From Rhizobium sp. Q54 (GTDB taxonomy: Bacteria; Pseudomonadota; Alphaproteobacteria; UBA2966; CAIVPW01): DNA of 64,000 nt. The translations under genes were made by a program, and so were the position numbers. This document shows, in pieces, positions 1-9,677 of the stretch (position 1 is the first letter of the stretch; each line of letters begins with the position of its first letter). The stretch lies in contig CAMDCA010000002.1 in assembly GCA_945889645.1 (NCBI GenBank), forward strand, positions 31,674 through 95,673. The letters are read 5' to 3'. Below the pieces are notes generated by a model. That model was not told the origin of the DNA. It worked only from the letters and a program-made list of their open reading frames with translations, and searched no databases.

Positions 1-118
1 CGGCTACGCCTATCCGGTCACCATCGAGCGCGTCGCGGCCTGGATTCGCACCCTGCGCGACAAGAACGTTGCCCTGGCGCCGCTCTCGGCGCTGGCACGT
101 ACGACCCCGACCAACTGA
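1..118 (+). CDS. Divergent polysaccharide deacetylase, C-terminal end (partial)
   Basis: Only the last 38 codons are in the window, read from base 2 to the TGA at 116-118. The tail (GYAYPVTIERVAAWI...ALAPLSAL) resembles the C-terminus of the divergent polysaccharide deacetylase family 2 (YibQ/DUF610 type), a predicted periplasmic NodB-like fold. In many alphaproteobacteria this gene sits directly upstream of rppH, as here, with one base between the stop and the GTG start of rppH. The product assignment rests on this short tail and on the neighbour, so it is tentative. Confidence 0.6.
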   Translation, partial: GYAYPVTIERVAAWIRTLRDKNVALAPLSALARTTPTN

Positions 119-119
119 C

Positions 120-626
120 GTGAGCCGGCCGCCGGCGTCCGAGCGGGACCTGCTGCACGTGCGCGCCCTGCCCTACCGCATGGGCGTCGGCATCATGCTG
201 CTGAACGCGGACGGTGCCGTCCTGATCGGCCACCGCGTCGACATGAAAAGCGAGGCCTGGCAGATGCCGCAGGGCGGCATCGACGCCGGCGAGACCCCCG
301 AACAGGCACTGTGGCGCGAGCTGCAGGAAGAGGTCGGCACGGCGAAGGCCACCATCCTAGCCCGCGCCCGCGACTGGATTTCCTACGACTTCCCGGCCGA
401 GCTGCAGGCCCGCGTGTGGGACGGCCGCTTCCGCGGCCAGAGCCAGATGTGGTTCCTGCTACGCTTCACCGGCGTCGATGCAGACCTTGCCCTCGATACC
501 CACGAGCGCGAGTTCAGTGAGACCCGCTGGGTGGCGACCGCGGAATTGCCCGACATGGTGGTCGGCTTCAAGCGCGATACTTACCGCAGCGTCCTGACCG
601 AATTCGCGGCGCATTTGCGTAGCTGA
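120..626 (+). CDS. rppH: RNA pyrophosphohydrolase RppH (Nudix)
   Basis: A 168-residue Nudix hydrolase predicted to remove pyrophosphate from the 5' triphosphate end of mRNA, which opens transcripts to RNase E decay. The Nudix box is complete at about residues 53-75 (GGIDAGETPEQALWRELQEE, then VG). YRMGVGIMLLN near the N-terminus and WFLLRFTG in the second half are typical of RppH. The ORF track begins at an ATG at 69, but that overlaps the upstream gene by 50 bases. The GTG at 120 lies one base after the upstream stop and gives a family-typical length, so I prefer it. Translational coupling to the deacetylase gene is likely. Confidence 0.92.
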   Translation: MSRPPASERDLLHVRALPYRMGVGIMLLNADGAVLIGHRVDMKSEAWQMPQGGIDAGETPEQALWRELQEEVGTAKATILARARDWISYDFPAELQARVWDGRFRGQSQMWFLLRFTGVDADLALDTHEREFSETRWVATAELPDMVVGFKRDTYRSVLTEFAAHLRS

Positions 627-684
627 TCTACGCAGTTCCCACGATGGTCCGGACGAGCGCTACGCGCCACAGTGGCAAGGTCGA

Positions 685-1926
685 ATGACCGCCGCCCCTC
701 GCCCCGGCCGCCAACACGAACCGCTTGCCCGCACCCTCGGAATCGCCTCGCTGGTTCTGTACGGGCTCGGAACCATCATCGGCGCCGGCATCTATGTGCT
801 GGTCGGCGAGGTCGCCAGTGAAGCGGGAGCGGCGACGCCGTTGGCCTTTGTTCTGGCCGGCGTGCTTGCCAGCCTGACCGGCCTTTCCTACGCGGAGTTG
901 GTCGGCCGGCACCCTGCAGCCGAAGGATCCGTGGCCTTCGTCCATCATGCTTTCGGCTCGCGGCTCCTCTCGCTGGTGACGGGCATCGCCTTTGCCGCTG
1001 TCACCATCGTCGCCTCCGCCTCCATCACCCTGGGCGGAGCGGCCTATGTCACGCGCTGGATCGACCTGCCGCAGCCGGTTATCGGCGGCGCGGTCGTCGT
1101 CGTGTTCACGGCCATCGCCTGCCTGCGCGTCACGGAAAGCGTGCGGGTAGCGGCGCTGTTCAGCGCTGTCGAGGTCGTCGGCCTGCTAGTGGTGATCGCG
1201 GTGGGATCGCCTTCGCTATCCGACATCGGCCCTGAGCTGGCTGCGATGATTCCAGGATCAACGGACGGCTGGCTTGGTCTCGGCGCCGGCACCTTCATCG
1301 CCTTCTTCGCGTACATCGGTTTCGAAGGCATGGCCAACATGGCCGAGGAAACCGCCGACGTCGGACGCACGCTGCCGCGCGCAATCCTCGTCGCCATCGC
1401 CATCGCCGGCATCCTGTATGGCGTCGTCTCGCTCATTGCCGTCCTGGCCGTGGAGCCCGAGGAACTGGCAGGAAATCCGGCACCCTTGATCCCAGTGCTG
1501 GAGCGCTACGCGCCGCAGATGATCGGCACCTTCGTCGCCGTCGCAGTGGTTGCCACCCTCAACGGCGTCCTGATCGGCATCGTCGTGGCGTCGCGCCTGG
1601 CATACGGGATGGCCCGCCGTGGCCATTGGTGGGCCTGGTTCGGCCAGGTGAATGCAACGACGCGGACGCCCATCCACGCGACCGCCGTGGTGGGCGCGAT
1701 CGTCTTCGCCTTGGTGGTTCTTGTGCCGTTTCAAGCGCTTGTCAGCATCACGAGCGCCCTGACGCTGGGGGTATTCGCGGCGGTCAATGCGTCGCTGTGG
1801 CAGTTGAAGCGGCGCGATCCGCGCCCCGCCGGAGTCACGACAATCGTGCCGCCGTGGGTACCGGTCGCCGGTGGCGCCGCCTGTGTGGCGCTGATGGCTG
1901 CGAGCGCGCTGCACTGGCTCTACTAG
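685..1926 (+). CDS. APC-family amino acid permease
   Basis: A 413-residue integral membrane protein with about 12 hydrophobic segments, of the amino acid/polyamine/organocation (APC) superfamily. The first helix carries the substrate-binding signature GTIIGAGIYVLVG. A second family hallmark, FFAYIGFEGMANMAEET, is in the middle (about residues 205-225). It probably imports or exchanges an amino acid or polyamine across the inner membrane; the substrate cannot be read from sequence. The protein is slightly short for the family, with little after the last helix. It follows rppH by 58 bases and may be transcribed with it. Confidence 0.85.
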   Translation: MTAAPRPGRQHEPLARTLGIASLVLYGLGTIIGAGIYVLVGEVASEAGAATPLAFVLAGVLASLTGLSYAELVGRHPAAEGSVAFVHHAFGSRLLSLVTGIAFAAVTIVASASITLGGAAYVTRWIDLPQPVIGGAVVVVFTAIACLRVTESVRVAALFSAVEVVGLLVVIAVGSPSLSDIGPELAAMIPGSTDGWLGLGAGTFIAFFAYIGFEGMANMAEETADVGRTLPRAILVAIAIAGILYGVVSLIAVLAVEPEELAGNPAPLIPVLERYAPQMIGTFVAVAVVATLNGVLIGIVVASRLAYGMARRGHWWAWFGQVNATTRTPIHATAVVGAIVFALVVLVPFQALVSITSALTLGVFAAVNASLWQLKRRDPRPAGVTTIVPPWVPVAGGAACVALMAASALHWLY

Positions 1927-1982
1927 GGGCGCGGCTGCATACTCCGGCGGTTCACCATCCGCACAACTGCATCGGAGTGTTC

Positions 1983-2615
1983 ATGGCCAAAGCAACCCGT
2001 CGCTCTCCCAAGCGCGCTGCAAAGAAGGCTCCCGCACGCAAGGCCGCTGCCAAGTCGGTACGCAAGACCGTCGCCAAAACCGTCCGCAAGGTCGCCGCGA
2101 AGGCAAAGCGCACGGTAGCCTCGGCAAAGCGGAAGGTAGCCGCGATGGCGAAGCGCAAACCCGCCGCCAAGGCCGCCCGCGCCCCGGCCCGCAAGGCGAT
2201 GCGTCCTGGAGCGCGCAAGACCAAGCGCGCCGCCCCCGGCCGTCACGTGCCGACCCCCAACCTGCACGGTTGGATCACCCACACCGACATCACCAGCGCC
2301 GATCCGGCGGCGACCAAGGCCTGGTGCCAGAGCGTGCTGGGCTGGAAGTTCATGGGCAGCATGCCAACGCCCGGTGGCGAGTATCATTTGTTCGCCTACT
2401 CGGACAAAGGCGGCGGCGGCCTCCAGCAAACCAGCGGAGGGCAGCCCCCGGCGTCCACGCCGTTCGTCCACGTCGACAACGCCCAGGCGGCATTCGACAA
2501 GGCGGTCGCCGCCGGCGCCGAGATCATCGAATCTCCCCGCAAGGTGATGGAGGGCGTCACCACCGCCGTGGTCCGCGCCCCCGGCGGCGTGGTGATCGGC
2601 TTCGCCGGCCCGTAG
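1983..2615 (+). CDS. Lys/Ala-rich histone-like tail fused to a VOC (glyoxalase-like) domain
   Basis: A 210-residue two-part protein. Residues 1 to about 85 are almost entirely K, A, R and P in AlgP/histone H1-like repeats (KRAAKKAPARKAAAKS, KRKVAAMAKRKPAAKA), so this part is basic, disordered and likely to bind nucleic acid. Residues about 93-210 form a vicinal oxygen chelate domain (HGWITHTDITSADPAATKAW at its start, ending in GGVVIGFAGP), a family of bleomycin-resistance and glyoxalase-like enzymes. The track's start at 1626 lies inside the permease gene. The ATG at 1983 follows a GGAGTG ribosome site. The function of the VOC part is unknown, and the combination is unusual. Confidence 0.82.
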   Translation: MAKATRRSPKRAAKKAPARKAAAKSVRKTVAKTVRKVAAKAKRTVASAKRKVAAMAKRKPAAKAARAPARKAMRPGARKTKRAAPGRHVPTPNLHGWITHTDITSADPAATKAWCQSVLGWKFMGSMPTPGGEYHLFAYSDKGGGGLQQTSGGQPPASTPFVHVDNAQAAFDKAVAAGAEIIESPRKVMEGVTTAVVRAPGGVVIGFAGP

Positions 2616-2753
2616 CTACAGGTCCACACGGCCGTCGCGCCATGGCGGCGGCCGTTGTCCGGGGCAATGCTGCGGATAGATTTCGCGGCATGGGCCGCCG
2701 TCCCAAGGTGGCCGCGCGATCCGTCTGGGATCGCCTCACCTTTGGGAGGGCAA

Positions 2754-3245
2754 ATGAGAAACCTAATCGCCGCCGCTGCGGCCGCTATCGCGCTGGCCGG
2801 CCTGTCGATGTCGTCGCACGCCGAGGGCAACCTTGCCGCCGGACCACCGACCGACCTCAGCGTGACTATCACCACGACGCCGAATGGCCCGGTCGTGACA
2901 CCGGCCGCGTTCGACATGGTGACGGGCAAGTATTACCGGCTCAACGTCACCTTCGACGGCCCGGACACCGATCCGGATTGGCGCTTGGAGGTCAACGAGC
3001 TCCTAGCCAACTCGCACGTGCGGGTGATGACCATCGCGGGCATCGAGATCCACCTCCAGGGCATGCCGTTCCGCGCCGTCGAGTTCGACGGCCACGGCAC
3101 CATGCAGGTCAGCTTTGTGGTGATCCGGCCGGGCAACTATCCGTACATCGTCGGCGACAATCCCGGCGCGATGGGCTTGCCGGTCGGCACCCCCGGACAG
3201 GCCGACCCGAGCCGCCGCGCCATCGGCATGTTCAACGTGAAGTGA
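2754..3245 (+). CDS. Exported cupredoxin-like protein of unknown function
   Basis: A 163-residue protein with a clear Sec signal peptide (MRNLIAAAAAAIALAGLSMS, cleavage near SHA-EG). The mature part looks like an all-beta domain (KYYRLNVTFDG, GIEIHLQGMPFRAVEFDG, IRPGNYPYIVGDN), similar in layout to cupredoxins that handle copper or act in the periplasm. I do not see the usual His/Cys/Met copper ligand set, so metal binding is not shown. The ATG at 2754 sits after GGGAGGG, a strong ribosome site, and it also begins the signal peptide. It ends facing the atp operon, with a palindromic repeat between them. Confidence 0.72.
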   Translation: MRNLIAAAAAAIALAGLSMSSHAEGNLAAGPPTDLSVTITTTPNGPVVTPAAFDMVTGKYYRLNVTFDGPDTDPDWRLEVNELLANSHVRVMTIAGIEIHLQGMPFRAVEFDGHGTMQVSFVVIRPGNYPYIVGDNPGAMGLPVGTPGQADPSRRAIGMFNVK

Positions 3246-3257
3246 CGCTGCGCCGCA

Positions 3258-3345
3258 GCGTCATCGCGAGGCGCGCAGCGCCGCGGCGATCCAGAGGCAG
3301 CGCGCGACTGCGGCGCGAAATGGCCGGGCGCGAGCCCGGCCATGC
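3258..3345 (+). repeat. Intergenic palindromic (REP-like) elements
   Basis: Two palindromic units fill the gap between convergent genes. The first (about 3258-3296, CGTCATCGCGAGGCGCGCAG and on to GGCGATCCAG) resembles a repeat common in Bradyrhizobium-type genomes. The second is a perfect hairpin, ATGGCCGGGC / GCCCGGCCAT at 3320-3329 and 3334-3343, with a GCGA (GNRA) loop. It could act as a bidirectional terminator for the cupredoxin-like gene and atpC, but there is no T-run. Confidence 0.6.
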
Positions 3346-3363
3346 TACTCCGCGCGCTAGGAA

Positions 3364-3768
3364 CTAGCGGGCGGCGGCCGTCAGCATCTCGCGCAGCACG
3401 GCGACGGCCGTCGAGGCCTTGTGCTGGTCGAGGTCGGTCTTGGCGTCAGCCAAGTCCTCTTCGGCGTCCTTGATGCGCTTCTCGATGGCGGCACGGTCGA
3501 GGGACGCCACTTCGACGGCGTCGTCGGCCAGCACGGTGCAGCGGTCGGCCGACACTTCGCAGATGCCGCCCGAAATGAAGATGCGCTCCGGTGCGCCGGT
3601 GCCCTTGTAGACCTCGATCACGCCCGGCCGGATGGTCGAGATGATCGGGGCGTGGCCGGGCAGGACGCCGAAGTCGCCTTCGGAACCCGGCACGACGACC
3701 ATATCGGCGTCCTCGGAGCGCAGCTGGCGCTCCGGGCTGACGAGGTCGAACTTGACGCGGTCGGCCAC
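3364..3768 (-). CDS. atpC: ATP synthase F1 epsilon subunit
   Basis: A 134-residue epsilon subunit of the F1 stalk, last gene of atpHAGDC. The N-terminal beta-sandwich is clear (FDLVSPERQLRSEDADMVVV, PGSEGDFGVLPGHAPIIS). The C-terminal helical hairpin (ADDAVEVASLDRAAIEKRIK...) is normal in length. In the family this subunit couples rotation to catalysis and inhibits ATP hydrolysis. It starts 9 bases after atpD ends. The REP-like hairpin just downstream may end the operon transcript. Confidence 0.95.
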   Translation of the reverse strand: MADRVKFDLVSPERQLRSEDADMVVVPGSEGDFGVLPGHAPIISTIRPGVIEVYKGTGAPERIFISGGICEVSADRCTVLADDAVEVASLDRAAIEKRIKDAEEDLADAKTDLDQHKASTAVAVLREMLTAAAR

Positions 3769-3777
3769 GGACGAGCC

Positions 3778-5262
<1,485 letters not shown>

Positions 5263-6144
5263 TCAGATCGCCTCGGCGCCCGAGATGATTTCGATCAGTT
5301 CCTTGGTGATGTTCGCCTGGCGCGCGCGGTTGTAGACCAGCGTCAGCCTGGCGATCATGTCGCCGGCGTTGCGCGTCGCCGAGTCCATGGCGTTCATCTG
5401 CGCACCCTGGAAGCTGGCGTTGTTCTCCAGCATCGCATTGAGCACTTGCACCGCTAGGTTGCGCGGCAGCAGTTCCGCCAGAATCTCGCCCTCGTCCGGC
5501 TCGGCCTCGTACGACGCGTCGCCCTCAAGCTTGGTGCCGCCACCCTCCGGGATCGCGACCGGAATGAGCTGCTTCTCGGTTGGCACCTGCGAGATGACCG
5601 ACTTGAACGTGTTGTAGAAGATCACGCAGCGATCGAACTCGCCGCCGTCGAGCATCGTCGTGATCTGTTCGGCGATCCCCTGCGCGTCGGCGTAGGTGAT
5701 CTTGCGCATCTTCGAGGTGTCGACCTGGCCGACGAAGCGCGCGCCGTGGTCACGGCGCAGCGCATCGCGGCCCTTGCGGCCGACCGGCATGATCTTGACC
5801 GTCTTGCCGTCGGCCAGGAGCGCGTTGATGCGCCGGCGCGCCGTGCGCACCAGACTCGAATTCAACGCGCCGCACAAACCGCGGTCCGACGTCACGATGA
5901 CCACCAGGACCGTCTGATCCTTGCCGGTCCCGATGAGCAGCTTCGGCATGTCGTCCGAGCGCGGCACGCCGGCCGCGACCGATGCCATCACGCGCGACAT
6001 GTGCTGGGCGAATGGCCGCGCCGCCTCAGCCCATTCCTGGGCGCGGCGCAGCTTTGACGCCGCCACCATCTTGGTGGCCGAGGTGATCTTGCGCGTCGAC
6101 TTCACGCTGTCGATGCGCTTGCGTAGGTCCTTAAGGCTCGGCAT
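5263..6144 (-). CDS. atpG: ATP synthase F1 gamma subunit
   Basis: A 293-residue central stalk subunit that rotates inside the alpha3beta3 head. The conserved N-terminus (MPSLKDLRKRIDSVKSTRKI TSATKMVA) and C-terminus (NAMDSATRNAGDMI...LVYNRARQANITKELIEI) are both present, so the gene is full length. It begins 32 bases after atpA ends and belongs to the same transcript. Confidence 0.97.
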   Translation of the reverse strand: MPSLKDLRKRIDSVKSTRKITSATKMVAASKLRRAQEWAEAARPFAQHMSRVMASVAAGVPRSDDMPKLLIGTGKDQTVLVVIVTSDRGLCGALNSSLVRTARRRINALLADGKTVKIMPVGRKGRDALRRDHGARFVGQVDTSKMRKITYADAQGIAEQITTMLDGGEFDRCVIFYNTFKSVISQVPTEKQLIPVAIPEGGGTKLEGDASYEAEPDEGEILAELLPRNLAVQVLNAMLENNASFQGAQMNAMDSATRNAGDMIARLTLVYNRARQANITKELIEIISGAEAI

Positions 6145-6176
6145 CCCCGCCCGCCGTTCTCTCTACCGGTCCGCGC

Positions 6177-7708
<1,532 letters not shown>

Positions 7709-7709
<1 letters not shown>

Positions 7710-8269
7710 CACGCGACCTCTTTCATGGCGTTTTGCAGATTGAACAGTTTCGTACGCAGCGACGAATCGACCATCGTGGAGCCGAGCCGCACGATGAGAC
7801 CGCCGAGAATTGCCGGATCGACCTTGGTCGACAGGCGCACTTCGCGCCCGGCGACCTTGGCCAGGCTGCTGCGCACCGCGTCGACCTGAGCGGCCGCCAG
7901 CGGCTTGGCCGATGTAACCTCGGCCGCGACCTCGCCCTTGTGGTGCGACACTAGGACGCGGAAGCCGCGGATAATTTCAGGCAGTTGGAACAGACGCCGG
8001 TTGCGCGCCGTCAAACCGACCAGCTTGGCCGCTAGGCCACCGATCTGGGCGCGTGCCAGCACCGCGGCGAGGGCCTTGGCCTGCTCGTCGCGGGCGACCA
8101 CCGGGCTCTTGATGAGCCGCGCCAGATCGGGGCTGCTGTCAATCATCGCGGCGACCTGATCCAAGGCCGCCATGGTCTGATCGATTTGCTTCTCGCCCGC
8201 GGCGAGATCGAACAGCGCGGTCGCGTACCGACCGGCGAGTCCGGAGACGAGGCTCGATACTGCGGTCAA
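7709..8269 (-). CDS. atpH: ATP synthase F1 delta subunit
   Basis: The peripheral stalk subunit that ties F1 to the F0 b subunits, first gene of the operon. Starting at the TTG at 8269 gives 186 residues beginning (L)[20 protein letters not shown], which matches the usual family length and N-terminus. The track extends to another TTG at 8341, adding 24 Arg/Pro-rich residues that look untranslated. C-terminal features ([31 protein letters not shown]) are conserved. The weak start may tune expression, but that is inference. Confidence 0.9.
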
Positions 8270-8324
8270 CGGATGCGCCCTGGGCTCTCTGGTGCGTGGG
8301 GAAGCAGCGTCGCAGCGACGCCCA

Positions 8325-8365
8325 TAACCCACTGAAAACAATAGAAAATTTGTCGGCCCCGACCC
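8325..8365 (-). promoter_or_regulatory. AT-rich candidate promoter of the atp operon
   Basis: A short AT-rich island (ACAAATTTTCTATTGTTTTC on the minus strand) stands out in very GC-rich surroundings, 60-90 bases upstream of the proposed atpH start. It is the most promoter-like sequence in the gap. Clear -35 and -10 boxes cannot be assigned by eye. The transcribed leader would include the small hairpin GCGTCGC/GCGACGC. Confidence 0.3.
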
Positions 8366-8391
8366 CTGCCGACCAGGCAGCGGATACCTAA

Positions 8392-8525
8392 CACAGTCCT
8401 ACGGGGCGGCGCAACCCGAGGGACTGTCGCAGGTACAGCGGTCTAAGCCCATCGTTGGGAGGGAAGGACATCTCCCTCACGTGGCGAGCGGAGTCCGGCA
8501 TACCCACCACGCAGCGTGGGTATGC
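8392..8525. repeat. Two hairpins between the FMN reductase and atpH
   Basis: The gap holds two strong inverted repeats. One is a nested stem near 8392-8428: ACAGTCC...GGACTGT closes over CGGG...CCCG. The other is a perfect 10-bp arm pair, GCATACCCAC (8498-8507) and GTGGGTATGC (8516-8525), around an 8-base loop. They may end the reductase transcript, though neither is followed by a T-run on the minus strand. Confidence 0.5.
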
Positions 8526-8546
8526 ACGAATGGTCGCAGGCGCGAG

Positions 8547-9170
8547 CTACGCAGCCTTCCCCAGCGCGACCTGATTCCGCGCCGTGCGCAGCGCGTTCGC
8601 CCACCACAGCAACTCGGTGATTGCAGCGTCGGCTTGGCCCTTGAGACGCTGGTTATCGTTGTAGAGCGCCGGATCGACCGGCGCCGTCAGCTTCATCGTC
8701 GCGAGGTAGGATTCAAGTGGAAGGTGAATGCCGGTGCGAATCGGCGCCATCTTCAACTCGTTGGCGACCTGCCGCAGCTGCTCGACGGCGCGCGCACCAC
8801 CGGCACCGCCGTAGGACAGGAACGTCACCGGCTTCTGGTTGACCTCGGTGTAGACCCAATCGAGCGCATTCTTGAGCACGGCCGGGTAGCCGCGGTTGTA
8901 CTCGGGCGTGACGATGACGTAGGCGTCGGCCTCGGCGAGCTTTGCGCCCCATGCGTTGGCAGCAACGTTGGCGCGCTTGCCGGCGGCCGGCGGGATCGCC
9001 TCGTTGAAGAACGGCAGCGGCCAGTCGCGCAGGTCGAGCAGCTCGACCGCCACGCCGGGCTGCTTGGCGAACTCATCGGCGATCCAGCGCGCGGGCTTGT
9101 CGCCATAGCGTCCGTCGCGGGTCGAACCAAGAATGACTTGGATCTTCAAAGGCTTGCTGGCGCTGGTCAT
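8547..9170 (-). CDS. NAD(P)H-dependent FMN reductase / quinone reductase-like flavoprotein
   Basis: A 207-residue flavodoxin-fold protein of the NADPH-dependent FMN reductase family. The FMN phosphate-binding loop (QVILGSTRDGRYGDK) is near the N-terminus, and the second family signature VIVTPEYNRGYPAVLKNALD is at about residues 85-105. SYGGAGGARAVEQLR follows. These enzymes reduce flavins, quinones, chromate or azo compounds; the substrate cannot be told here. I use the ATG at 9170 with AGGA upstream rather than the GTG at 9197. It diverges from an hxlR-type regulator that probably controls it. Confidence 0.87.
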   Translation of the reverse strand: MTSASKPLKIQVILGSTRDGRYGDKPARWIADEFAKQPGVAVELLDLRDWPLPFFNEAIPPAAGKRANVAANAWGAKLAEADAYVIVTPEYNRGYPAVLKNALDWVYTEVNQKPVTFLSYGGAGGARAVEQLRQVANELKMAPIRTGIHLPLESYLATMKLTAPVDPALYNDNQRLKGQADAAITELLWWANALRTARNQVALGKAA

Positions 9171-9248
9171 GGTTCTTGTCCGTCCTCTGGTATACACTGG
9201 TAACCTTCACTATCTATGGAACCACATAGGCACGTGCAAGGAGGCACC
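9171..9248. promoter_or_regulatory. Divergent promoter/operator region, FMN reductase-hxlR
   Basis: The 78-base gap between the two divergent starts is AT-richer than its surroundings. It contains an inverted repeat CTATG (9214-9218) / CATAG (9225-9229) with a 6-base spacer, plus the related half-sites GGTATAC and GGTAACC near 9189-9204. HxlR-family repressors bind such short palindromes in shared promoters, so this is the likely control site for both genes. AAGGAGG at 9238-9244 is the hxlR ribosome site. Confidence 0.5.
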
Positions 9249-9677
9249 TTGATTTCACCTAGGCACATGGACGCCGGGAATTGCCCGGCGGTCCGCGAAG
9301 TTCTCAGCCGCGTCGGCGACAAATGGAGCGTGCTGGTGATCGCGCGGCTCGGCGACGAGCCGAAGCGCTTCAGCGAGCTCAAGCGCAAGGTGGAGGGCAT
9401 CTCCCAGCGCATGCTGACGCTCACGCTGCGCGGGCTGGAGCGCGACGGCATGCTGACGCGCACGGTGCATCCGACTCTGCCGCCCAGCGTCGAGTACGCA
9501 CTCACGCCGCTGGGCCGCACCCTGCTGGAGCCGATCCAGGGCCTCGCCAAATGGGCCGAGACCAATCGCCTCGCCATCCAAGAGGCGCGGGCGCGATTCG
9601 ATGCGACACAGGAGCCGGCCGCGGCCGGGGCCGCGCCGAATCGTACGGACGCGACGCGCGAGCGTCCGCGACCCTAG
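9249..9677 (+). CDS. HxlR-family transcriptional regulator
   Basis: A winged helix-turn-helix regulator of the HxlR/YodB/QorR family. The N-terminal cysteine motif ([20 protein letters not shown]) is typical, as are [20 protein letters not shown] (recognition region) and [16 protein letters not shown]. The Cys in NCP is the usual redox or electrophile sensor in this family. The TTG at 9249 is preceded at optimal distance by a perfect AAGGAGG, so I prefer it to the upstream ATG at 9216; a downstream ATG at 9267 is also possible. The last 25-30 residues are Ala/Arg-rich and probably disordered. It likely represses the divergent FMN reductase in response to quinones or similar stress. Confidence 0.9.
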   Translation: MISPRHMDAGNCPAVREVLSRVGDKWSVLVIARLGDEPKRFSELKRKVEGISQRMLTLTLRGLERDGMLTRTVHPTLPPSVEYALTPLGRTLLEPIQGLAKWAETNRLAIQEARARFDATQEPAAAGAAPNRTDATRERPRP

